Shown piece after piece: positions 7,451 to 14,139 of a DNA stretch of 33,992 nt. The DNA lies in the NCBI GenBank assembly GCA_934219025.1, contig CAKQDG010000014.1:1-33992 (forward strand). Direction: 5' to 3'. The number at the start of each line of letters is the position of its first letter. Position 1 is the first letter of the stretch. The DNA comes from an uncultured Prevotella sp. (GTDB lineage Bacteria > Bacteroidota > Bacteroidia > Bacteroidales > Bacteroidaceae). Both the position numbers and the translations under genes were made by a program. Below the pieces are notes generated by a model. It worked only from the letters and a program-made list of their open reading frames with translations. It had not been told where the DNA came from and did not search any database.

Positions 7451-8293
7451 TCAGTTAGATATATGATGTGCTGCCAGTCCTATTCTTACAAGATTTTTTG
7501 CGAGCTGTACTTTCGATTGGTCAAGAATGCCAGCCTTGTTACATTCTTCCAGAACTTTCAGAAATACTTTAAAGAGAGCGAGATGAATTTTATTTATATC
7601 TTCACAGCTATTTATAGTATCAGCCTTTATCCCCACAGCAAGGATCGTGTATTTTTTCTCGTCATCAATAAATTCGATGTAAGGTATACCATACTGGGCT
7701 TTTTTTGCTTTCTCAAGATTGGCAAAAAGTTTTACGAGTGTCGGCACTTTTTTCTTCACCTCGTTAGAGAATTTATAAGTATACACACCGTTTTCCTTCA
7801 GTCTTATCTGTCTCAACAAAACAAGAATCTCGTCGTATATATTATAGTATATCAGAATAGTATTGCCAAATCGAGGAAGCACAGTATAATCACAAAGGTA
7901 TCTGTCATCACCGAAATTCGAGGTAGTCACCAGCAGATCATAAGGTATTCCCCCAAACCACTCAACGACTCTGAAGTTATACACCACAGCATCCCCCTTT
8001 TTCAGATTCACCTTTATGTCTGGCTCCAAATCGTTGTATGAACATATAAGCGGCAGAAGTCTCTTCAGTTGTGCGGGGTCGTCTGACGAACACCCAGGCA
8101 AATGTGCCGGGAGTGATTCTGCAGAAGATTCGAGCATTGCTGTCGTTTCTACATGAACAACATGTATGGTCGGAATTTCGTAGTTTTTCTTTTTTTTCAT
8201 ATCCCTGTAGCTTTGGTTTACAATATAGTTTATAGTTTCTGCTCCTGACATTCCGGTAATTACCTTCATATCCACAGTAGATGGTGGAGCCAC
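7451..8293 (-). CDS. Protein of unknown function in the fluoride-channel operon
   Basis: 280 residues when counted from the GTG at 8293, which lies 3 nt from the crcB stop with an AGGGG-like stretch just before it. An ATG at residue 9 (8269) or residue 32 (8200) could be the true start. From residue 32 the sequence (MKKKKNYEIPTIHVVHVET, then AMLESSAESLP) resembles the small leader-like peptides frequent in Prevotella and Bacteroides (MKK..Y..P.I.VV.VE...ML..S). A globular part of about 190 residues follows (KVNLKKGDAVVYNFRVVEW, EKAKKAQYGIPYIEFID) that I cannot assign. No transmembrane segment is obvious. Whether the peptide-like N-terminus is a genuine fusion or chance needs homologues. Confidence 0.65.
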   Translation of the reverse strand: MAPPSTVDMKVITGMSGAETINYIVNQSYRDMKKKKNYEIPTIHVVHVETTAMLESSAESLPAHLPGCSSDDPAQLKRLLPLICSYNDLEPDIKVNLKKGDAVVYNFRVVEWFGGIPYDLLVTTSNFGDDRYLCDYTVLPRFGNTILIYYNIYDEILVLLRQIRLKENGVYTYKFSNEVKKKVPTLVKLFANLEKAKKAQYGIPYIEFIDDEKKYTILAVGIKADTINSCEDINKIHLALFKVFLKVLEECNKAGILDQSKVQLAKNLVRIGLAAHHISN

Positions 8294-8296
8294 CCC

Positions 8297-8680
8297 TTAC
8301 GCCTGAAGCATCTTTGCCACCTGCTGCCCGGCTATAACGGCAACGAAGCCCAGCGCAATGCTTCCGAACACATAGAGCGACAGCATCATGGTGTTGCCGT
8401 TTTTCAGGAGCGACGTTCCCTCGTTCATAAACGTGGAAAAAGTTGTGAATCCTCCGCAGAAGCCCGTGGTGAGCAGCAGTTTCGTGGCAGGCTGCATCAG
8501 CATGCCGCCTTTCCAGTTCAAGCCCGAAAGCAGTCCGATGACGAAGCATCCGGCGATGTTCACCGCCATAGTGCCCAGCGGAAACATCATGCCCACAACC
8601 GCCTGTATGTATTTTGAAACCATAAATCTCACACCGCCGCCGAAGAAGCTGCCAATGCTTACAAGCAATAGTTCTTTCAT
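8297..8680 (-). CDS. crcB: Fluoride-exporting channel Fluc/CrcB
   Basis: 127 residues with four hydrophobic segments, the normal size of a single-domain Fluc. These proteins form antiparallel dimers in the inner membrane and let fluoride leave the cell. Family marks: GSFFGGGVRF near the N-terminus, NIAGCFVIGLLSG (the conserved pore asparagine) at about 41-53, and GFCGGFTTFSTF at about 73-84, the phenylalanine/threonine track and central sodium site. It leads a run of three minus-strand genes (gaps 3 and 13 nt). No crcB-type fluoride riboswitch could be made out in the leader. Confidence 0.93.
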   Translation of the reverse strand: MKELLLVSIGSFFGGGVRFMVSKYIQAVVGMMFPLGTMAVNIAGCFVIGLLSGLNWKGGMLMQPATKLLLTTGFCGGFTTFSTFMNEGTSLLKNGNTMMLSLYVFGSIALGFVAVIAGQQVAKMLQA

Positions 8681-8731
8681 TCTAAATGAATATCTTGTTA
8701 ATGTGATTTATTACTGTTAATGACTAATGTG

Positions 8732-8762
8732 CAAAATTCGTGTTTTTTCGCGAGATAATCAA
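8732..8762 (-). promoter_or_regulatory. Weak promoter candidate for the crcB operon
   Basis: Minus strand TTG at 8760-8762 stands 20 nt before GAATTTTG at 8732-8739. The second half fits the Bacteroidetes -7 element (TTTG) but the leading TA is replaced by GA. Confidence 0.3.
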
Positions 8763-8808
8763 GTTTTTTGCATTAAATTACACACGCTACCTCAAATTTG
8801 CCACGGGT

Positions 8809-9156
8809 AAAAGTGTTCTAAATGTCGCTTTTTGCTGTCGGGCTTCACGATGGATTCGGCAGAATTTGCGGAACGAAGAAGTGTATTTTTCGTAACTCCG
8901 TGTAATTCAACAAGATAGACTCTGCAAGATATCTCAGAACCACGAAATCCATTTGAAGAAGCAATGCTTTTCAAGGAGAGAAGCAATGCTTCTTTCGAAG
9001 AGAAGCAATGCTTTGCTCCCGAAAAAGCGTATGTCGGTTAAATGGCGCCAAGCGGAAAAGTGTTCTAAAGTTCTTATCAAGCAAGCTAAAGCCAATAAGA
9101 ACTCTGATAATATTATTAGAAGATAATGTTTTTAGACAAAAACCGATAAAAGCCTC
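8809..9156. repeat. Dispersed non-coding repeat, copy A
   Basis: This non-coding block shares an ordered set of marks with 33598-33922: the 14-mer AAAAGTGTTCTAAA (here at 8809-8822 and again at 9056-9069, direct), three 22-bp units with AAGCAATGCTT cores, a CTCCCGAAAAAGC stretch, and a final TTTTAGACAAAAAC-[C/A]-[G/A]ATAAAA. A hairpin (TTTTTAGAC at 9129-9137 with 9179-9187) lies at its right end. No convincing coding frame is present. It lies between crcB and the tRNA-Pro terminator. It is best described as an intergenic repeat family or miniature element of unknown activity. Confidence 0.7.
8959..9024. repeat. Three 22-bp tandem units with palindromic cores (copy A)
   Basis: The core AAGCAATGCTT recurs at 8959, 8981 and 9003, exactly 22 bp apart; the rest of each unit varies. 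The core is nearly its own reverse complement, so each unit can form a small hairpin. It is not a CRISPR: the repeats are too short and the between-core sequence is only 11 bp. Confidence 0.75.
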
Positions 9157-9190
9157 AATGTCGTTTTGTAGGTTTTCCGTCTAAAAAAAA

Positions 9191-9244
9191 CAGCAAGACC
9201 TTATATATAAGCGCAAAGTGCACTTCGTATATAAGGTCTTGCTG
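9191..9244 (-). terminator. Strong intrinsic terminator of tRNA-Pro
   Basis: A perfect 17-bp inverted repeat (9191-9207 with 9228-9244) with a 20-nt loop. On the minus strand it is followed by eight T. It lies 4 nt after the tRNA discriminator base. Confidence 0.88.
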
Positions 9245-9248
9245 ATAG

Positions 9249-9322
9249 TCGGGATGACTGGACTCGAACCAGCGACCACACGCCCCCCAGACGTGTACGC
9301 TAACCAACTGCGCTACATCCCG
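9249..9322 (-). tRNA. tRNA-Pro (anticodon GGG)
   Basis: A 74-nt cloverleaf on the minus strand. The acceptor CGGGATG pairs with CATCCCG, with discriminator A. The D arm is GCGC...GCGT. The anticodon arm CACGT/GCGTG has loop CTGGGGG, so the anticodon is GGG (codons CCC/CCU). The T arm is GCTGG-TTCGAGT-CCAGT. CCA is not encoded. It has its own promoter (9364-9394) and terminator, so it forms a single-gene unit. Confidence 0.96.
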
Positions 9323-9363
9323 ATTGCCACTTCAACAGGGCATTCCCCGTTTGTTTGCGGATG

Positions 9364-9394
9364 CAAAATTACTTACTAAAAATATAATGTGCAA
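9364..9394 (-). promoter_or_regulatory. Promoter of tRNA-Pro
   Basis: Minus strand TTG at 9392-9394 is followed after 20 nt by TAATTTTG at 9364-9371, matching the Bacteroidetes pattern. Transcription would start near 9357, about 35 nt before the mature tRNA. Confidence 0.65.
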
Positions 9395-9474
9395 GTTTTT
9401 TGCGAGTTTTTTGGTTTGCCAGACCAATATATTATCGTTTGCAGGCGTTGTGTGGCGGATGCCGGCAGTTCTGC

Positions 9475-12012
9475 CTACTGCGGTTTGCCGCTTCCGCCCT
9501 GGCTCTTTCCGCCCTGCATCACGTCGTCGTTATTGATAGTGCGCGATGTCTTCTTCACGCCGCTTTGCAGTTTTCCTATTCTGTAGCTCACTGCCAGGGC
9601 AACCCAGCGCTGTTCAAACTTAAACGTGCCGCTGCTCTTGAAGTTGTCGCCAAACACATTCTGGCGATACGTGAAATATTTTTTGAAAGGATTTCCCGAA
9701 GCCAGTGTAATGTTCAGACGGTCGCCAAGCATCTTCTTGGTTATCGAGATGTCGTGGCTGAAATATCCGCCGTTGTTGCTTTGAAGGCTTATGCCCGGAG
9801 TCTGCTTGTACACGGAAACAGAAACCGTCCATGTCTTGGCAATCGTCTGCTGTGCGTTTGCCCAAACCGACATGTTCCAGCCGTGGTTCTTGAGCGACTG
9901 TCCGTCGCTCAGATGCGAATAGCCGCCCCATACGTTCATCGTGAGGCGGGTGTTGGTGAGCGGATTCCAACTCACGTAGCCGCTGAAGTTCACGTTCTTT
10001 GTCTTTCCTATGTTATAGTAGGTGGTGTATCTCGTCATTTTGCCCGTAGGGTTTTCCAGTCCGGCGATGGTGTTGTCGTTTACCATGCGCGACACGCTCT
10101 CGATGCTGTTGTTCGTAAAGCTGTAGCTCGCAGACAGGGTGTAGCTCAGTTTTTGCGAGAAATTGCTGAACTGCAGGTCGAAAGAATGGGTCTTCTCCGA
10201 ATTCAGGTTGGAGTTGCCCTGACTGATATTCTCCAGATTGTTGTCGTCGAGATACGGGTTGAGATACCAGATACCCGGACGGCTGATGCGCATCTTGTAA
10301 GAAAGCGCGAGGTTCATCATGTCGGTAAACTTGTATCCAATTTTCGCCGACGGCACGAGGTCGTCGAAGTTTTTCGAGAAGTCAGCCCCCTTGCCGAGCA
10401 GGTATTCCACTTTCTGCAAGGTGTGTTCATAGCGCAGTCCGAGCCTTGCCGACCATTTTTTCAGCGACAGTCCGTAGCCGAGATAAGCGGCGAGAATGTC
10501 GTTGCGGTGTTTGAAGTGTGAACTGTTGTCGGCGTCATACGTCGGTTCGCCGTTGCCGCCGGCAGGAGAGTCATACTTGTCGTTGGTAGACTTGTTCTGC
10601 CGCAGGATATATTTTGCACCGGTTTCAAGAGTGTGGTGCTTGGCAAAGGGAGAGGTGTAGTCAAGTTGGAACGTCTGTTCCGTGCTGCTCTGTTTGCCGT
10701 CCACATTCTGGTTCTTTATGCGCTGCAGATAGTCAGTCCACGATTCGTCGGCATACATCCCGGAGTAGGAAATCCTGTTCTTGCTCGTGTTCGGATCAGT
10801 TTCAATGCGATAGGAGAAAGTGAGCAGTCGGTCTTTCACATTCTTAAACGAACGCTGGTAGTCAATGCCGCCGCTCACGCTTGTATAGTTGCCCTTGCTG
10901 TGGTTAAAGGTGGAATACCTGTACAGGTCGCTCCCTGCAGCGGGCATGTAAGAGCGCACGCTGCCACTATAGTCCTGTTTGCTGCCATAGCTGTTGAGCG
11001 AAACCGAGGCAGTAACGAGGCGCAGCGTGTCAATCTCGTAGCTCGCTTCAATACTTCCGCCGTGCCACTGGCTCTTTGGCTTGGTAAGGTAGCTGCTCGC
11101 TGTCGCCCTTGTAGTGTTGCCCTCGTCGTCGAGAACCTGCTGCTCGCTGTCGGTATACTGTTTGCCGTTGTGCTGAAAACTGTTGTTGTAGTTGGCGCTC
11201 ACCGTTAGCTTGCCCTGCTTCACCGTGGCAAAGGCACCGCCGCCCCATCCCATGTTGTGTGCACGGAGCGACAGGGTTGCCGTGTAGCCTTCAGGTCCCT
11301 TGCCCTCGGTTATGATGTTGAGAATACCGCCCACACCCTCGGCATCATACTTCGGTCCGGGGTTTGTAATCACCTCAATCTTCTTGATGCTTGCAGCCGG
11401 CATACTCTTCAGCACCTCCTTCGGGTTGTTTGTCATCATGTTGTTAGGCTTGCCGTTCACATACACCTTGAACGAAGTGCTGCCGTTCACCTTGATATTG
11501 TCCTGACCGTCCACGCTCACCATCGGCACCTTCTTCAGCATATCCATCACGGTGTTCACCTTCGACTCCGGGTCGTCCTCCACGCTATACGTCAGTTTGT
11601 CGATGTCTGCCTTCACCAGTGGCTTGAAGGCAACCACCTCCACACCCTTCAGTTCCGTCTTGCTGTCGCTTACGAGCAACTTGCCCAAGTTTATCAGCTT
11701 GTCTGTCTTTCCCACGGAATATTCACGCCTAATCTCATTGCGCCCCATCGACTTGACCACAAGAACGAATTTGCCTTCGCCCGTGGCATCAACGCTGAAT
11801 TTTCCTTCGGCATCCGTTACCGCCATCTTCAGCGGATGCTCGCTGTCGGCATCCTTCATTATGCTCAGCGTGGCATACGGTTCGCCGGCATTGGTGAGCG
11901 AGTCGGCAACGATGCCCTTGAGTTTATAGCCGTGCACATTCTGCTGGGCTACGATATTGAGTTGTGCTATGACAATCGCGATAGCAAAAAGGATTAGTCG
12001 CTTAAAATTCAT
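9475..12012 (-). CDS. TonB-receptor-like outer-membrane beta-barrel protein
   Basis: 845 residues. Signal peptide about 1-22; a carboxypeptidase-regulatory-like beta-sandwich (about 29-115; LKGIVADSLTNAGEPYATLSI); a plug-like domain (about 120-235; VNTVMDMLKKVPMVSVDGQD, VYVNGKPNN, IEVITNPGPKYDAEGVGGI and LNIITEG); then a long beta-barrel rich in aromatic girdle residues to about 820. The tail GGKSQGGSGKPQ is low-complexity. This is the Bacteroidetes outer-membrane receptor type that imports or exports via TonB, or serves as a barrel without transport. There is no SusD-like partner beside it, so the substrate cannot be predicted. It is a single gene between tRNA-Pro and gltD, on the same strand as both. 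Confidence 0.9.
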   Translation of the reverse strand: MNFKRLILFAIAIVIAQLNIVAQQNVHGYKLKGIVADSLTNAGEPYATLSIMKDADSEHPLKMAVTDAEGKFSVDATGEGKFVLVVKSMGRNEIRREYSVGKTDKLINLGKLLVSDSKTELKGVEVVAFKPLVKADIDKLTYSVEDDPESKVNTVMDMLKKVPMVSVDGQDNIKVNGSTSFKVYVNGKPNNMMTNNPKEVLKSMPAASIKKIEVITNPGPKYDAEGVGGILNIITEGKGPEGYTATLSLRAHNMGWGGGAFATVKQGKLTVSANYNNSFQHNGKQYTDSEQQVLDDEGNTTRATASSYLTKPKSQWHGGSIEASYEIDTLRLVTASVSLNSYGSKQDYSGSVRSYMPAAGSDLYRYSTFNHSKGNYTSVSGGIDYQRSFKNVKDRLLTFSYRIETDPNTSKNRISYSGMYADESWTDYLQRIKNQNVDGKQSSTEQTFQLDYTSPFAKHHTLETGAKYILRQNKSTNDKYDSPAGGNGEPTYDADNSSHFKHRNDILAAYLGYGLSLKKWSARLGLRYEHTLQKVEYLLGKGADFSKNFDDLVPSAKIGYKFTDMMNLALSYKMRISRPGIWYLNPYLDDNNLENISQGNSNLNSEKTHSFDLQFSNFSQKLSYTLSASYSFTNNSIESVSRMVNDNTIAGLENPTGKMTRYTTYYNIGKTKNVNFSGYVSWNPLTNTRLTMNVWGGYSHLSDGQSLKNHGWNMSVWANAQQTIAKTWTVSVSVYKQTPGISLQSNNGGYFSHDISITKKMLGDRLNITLASGNPFKKYFTYRQNVFGDNFKSSGTFKFEQRWVALAVSYRIGKLQSGVKKTSRTINNDDVMQGGKSQGGSGKPQ

Positions 12013-12190
12013 AATTTTCTGTTCTTGTTTTATTTGTTTTGTCGATTTAATACAATTATTAGACGAAGAGAACAGCGGGTTTGATACAAGATATCTTGAT
12101 AATTTATTCTTTTTAACAAAAAAAAACGATTAAGCGAGAGCAATGAAAGTATACTTTCAGATTGCCGAGCGTGAGTTTTTTATTCAAAAG

Positions 12191-12234
12191 AAACCACACG
12201 ACAAGACTGTTGGTATGCCTTTGTCGTGTGGTTT
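12191..12234 (-). terminator. Terminator after gltD
   Basis: A 14-bp perfect stem (12191-12204 with 12221-12234) and a 16-nt loop, 40 nt beyond the gltD stop. Minus-strand reading continues CTTTTGAATAAAAAA, a modest U-tract. The remaining 12013-12190 carries no gene; it holds the untranslated upstream region of the barrel protein. Confidence 0.8.
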
Positions 12235-12273
12235 TCCCATATATCAAATTTTGTTGGTGGTGAGCCGTTTGCC

Positions 12274-13620
12274 TTATTTCTTGCTCAGATATTCATCCAC
12301 CTTTTTAGCTGTAGCCTTTCCGCTTGCCATTGCACGCACCACGAGAGATGCACCGTTGGCAGCATCGCCGGCAACAAACACATTGTCGGCAAACTTTGGC
12401 TGTTCCGGTTTCAAGAATCCCATGGCGAGGAGCACAATCTCCGCCTTGATAATCTCCGGTTTGCCGGCAGGCTCCATCAGCGGTCTGCCGCCGTCAGGAT
12501 TAGGCTTCCATGCAATCTCCTGCACTTCCACGCCGGTAAGTTTACCGTCCTTGCCAAGGAAACGCAGCGAATTGATGTTCCATCTGCGCTCGCAACCCTC
12601 CTCATGGCTCGATGTGGTTTTGAGCGTGCGCGGCCAGTTAGGCCAAGGATTCTTCGGATCCTCCGGGCCCTCCACCGGCTTAGGCATGATTTCAATCTGC
12701 GTAACGCTCTTGCATCCCTGTCGGTGGGCCGTTCCTATGCAGTCGCTACCCGTGTCGCCGCCACCGATAACGAGCACGTTCTTGCCCTTAGCCGTTACGA
12801 GCTCGTCCTTTGCAAACTCGGCTCCGTCGAGAATTCTGTTCTGCTGCGACAGCATTTCGAGTGCAAAGTGAACCCCCTTCAGTTCTCTGCCCGGAATCTT
12901 CAGGTCGCGTGCCGTAGGAGTGCCAGTGGCAATGACATAGGCATCGAAGCCCTCTGGCAATTTTTCTACATTGATGTTCTCGCCAAGGCGGAACTCAATG
13001 CCCTCCTGCTTCAGGATGCTTATGCGGCGGTCGATGATAGCCTTGTTGAGTTTGAAGTTAGGAATGCCGTAGCGGAGCAGTCCGCCCGGGTTTTCGTTTT
13101 TGTCGAACACCGTAACCAAGTATCCCATCTGGTTGAGGCGAGTGGAAGCCACAAGTCCAGACGGACCGCAACCGATAACAGCCACTCTCTTTCCGTTGCG
13201 CTCCGGAATGTTCACCCTCACGTAGTTCTCCTGATAAGCATGCTCCGTTATTGCCGCCTCGTTCTCGCGGTTTGTAGTAGGTTCATGCTCCGTGAGGTTA
13301 AGCACGCACGCCTTTTCGCATAGAGCCGGACAGATGCGCCCAGTAAACTCCGGAAAGTCGTTGGTGTCGTTAAGCAGTCGGTAGGCCAGTTCCCAGTCGC
13401 CTTTGTATAGTGCGTCGTTCCATTCCGGGGCCTTGTTGCCCAGCGGACAAGCCCAGTGGCAGAACGGCACGCCGCAGTCCATACATCTGGACGCCTGGGT
13501 GCGGCGGTCTTTTTCGTTGAGAGTCTGTTCCACCTCTCCAAAATCATGAATACGGTCATGCACCGGTCTATATCCCGCCTCCTGGCGGTGTATTGTCAAA
13601 AATGCTTTAGGATTTCCCAT
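12274..13620 (-). CDS. gltD: Glutamate synthase small subunit (NADPH-type)
   Basis: 448 residues, normal for GltD. It oxidises NAD(P)H on FAD and passes electrons through 4Fe-4S clusters to GltB, so that glutamine plus 2-oxoglutarate gives two glutamate. The N-terminal cluster domain has C46, C49, C54, C58 (RCMDCGVPFCHWACP) and C97, C101, C105 (GRICPALCEKAC). FAD-binding GCGPSG lies near 150, NADPH-binding GGGDTGSDC near 290, and the C-terminal FAD motif GDAANGASLVV near 420. It is downstream of gltB on the same strand with a four-helix-bundle gene between, an unusual interruption. A terminator follows at 12191-12234. Confidence 0.97.
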   Translation of the reverse strand: MGNPKAFLTIHRQEAGYRPVHDRIHDFGEVEQTLNEKDRRTQASRCMDCGVPFCHWACPLGNKAPEWNDALYKGDWELAYRLLNDTNDFPEFTGRICPALCEKACVLNLTEHEPTTNRENEAAITEHAYQENYVRVNIPERNGKRVAVIGCGPSGLVASTRLNQMGYLVTVFDKNENPGGLLRYGIPNFKLNKAIIDRRISILKQEGIEFRLGENINVEKLPEGFDAYVIATGTPTARDLKIPGRELKGVHFALEMLSQQNRILDGAEFAKDELVTAKGKNVLVIGGGDTGSDCIGTAHRQGCKSVTQIEIMPKPVEGPEDPKNPWPNWPRTLKTTSSHEEGCERRWNINSLRFLGKDGKLTGVEVQEIAWKPNPDGGRPLMEPAGKPEIIKAEIVLLAMGFLKPEQPKFADNVFVAGDAANGASLVVRAMASGKATAKKVDEYLSKK

Positions 13621-13678
13621 CGTCTTGTAAAATTTAAAAATTTTAAAATTGAAATATTGAAATATTCAGAAATTGCGA

Positions 13679-13690
13679 GATTGAAAGATT
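13679..13690. repeat. Single inverted microsatellite unit beside the four-helix gene
   Basis: GATTGAAAGATT at 13679-13690 is the reverse complement of the unit repeated at 14100-14139. The AT-rich stretch 13625-13690 also shows a loose period-9 ATTGAAATATTGAAATA. Together they place inverted repeats on both sides of the four-helix-bundle gene. Confidence 0.5.
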
Positions 13691-13713
13691 AAAAAATGAA
13701 AGTATATGCGATA

Positions 13714-14094
13714 TTATTCGACATAGTGATTGTCTTTTGTCCTCTTGATAATATTTACCAATGTACCTATGATTATTTGAAGCTCATTAACAATCGAATC
13801 ATATTGCTTTTCGGTGATATACTCAGATTTACAAAGAAGAATAAGCCAATATTTTGTTTCGTTAGCTTCTTTCAGTGCAATATACAACTTAGATATAAAA
13901 TCTGCTGTACTTTGGGCATGCTCACTTTCATAGATGTTTGCTCCAATACTTGTACCGCTTCTTAGTATTTGCTTAGACATCACTGTTTCTTTTCTTTGCT
14001 CTGTCAAGAACTTTTTCAGTTTGATGATACGCAGAGAAAAGTTGACACTAAGTTTAGCTATAAGATTCTCTTTTTTCCATTTTTCATTTTTCAA
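13714..14094 (-). CDS. Four-helix-bundle protein of the S23/23S-IVP family
   Basis: 126 residues from the TTG at 14094. Family marks are clear: LRIIKLKKFLTEQRKE, SKQILRSGTSIGANIYES, and ADFISKLYIALKEANETKYWL. The family (pentameric four-helix bundles, related to the Avd accessory of diversity-generating retroelements) has no firmly known role in single-gene contexts. It is often found in 23S intervening sequences or as lone genes. Here it sits between gltB (45 nt gap) and gltD (93 nt). No in-frame ATG lies before residue 39. The start region overlaps a poly-A/TTGAAAAA microsatellite, so the true start could shift with repeat number. It appears to be a late insertion in the glt operon. Confidence 0.85.
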   Translation of the reverse strand: MKNEKWKKENLIAKLSVNFSLRIIKLKKFLTEQRKETVMSKQILRSGTSIGANIYESEHAQSTADFISKLYIALKEANETKYWLILLCKSEYITEKQYDSIVNELQIIIGTLVNIIKRTKDNHYVE

Positions 14095-14099
14095 TTTTT

Positions 14100-14139
14100 C
14101 AATCTTTCAATCTTTCAATCTTTCAATCTTTCAATCTTT
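14100..14139. repeat. Microsatellite (CAATCTTT)x5
   Basis: Five perfect 8-bp units, preceded by a degenerate one at 14092-14099, fill the gap between the gltB stop and the start of the four-helix gene. The unit length is not a multiple of three, so slippage would shift the frame of any translation running through it. Confidence 0.9.

Noticed and set aside
8681..8800. Fluoride riboswitch upstream of crcB
   Set aside because: Looked for the GC-rich pseudoknotted crcB motif; the leader is AT-rich and shows none.
8792..8986. 64-codon minus-strand frame before crcB
   Set aside because: Lies within the dispersed repeat copy A, no ribosome site, no conserved features.
8959..9024. Possible CRISPR array
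   Set aside because: Repeats are 11-bp palindromic cores at 22-bp spacing; no spacer-sized intervals and no cas genes in the window.
9400..10521. 373-codon plus-strand open frame opposite the beta-barrel gene
   Set aside because: Antisense shadow; the minus frame has signal peptide, plug and barrel features.
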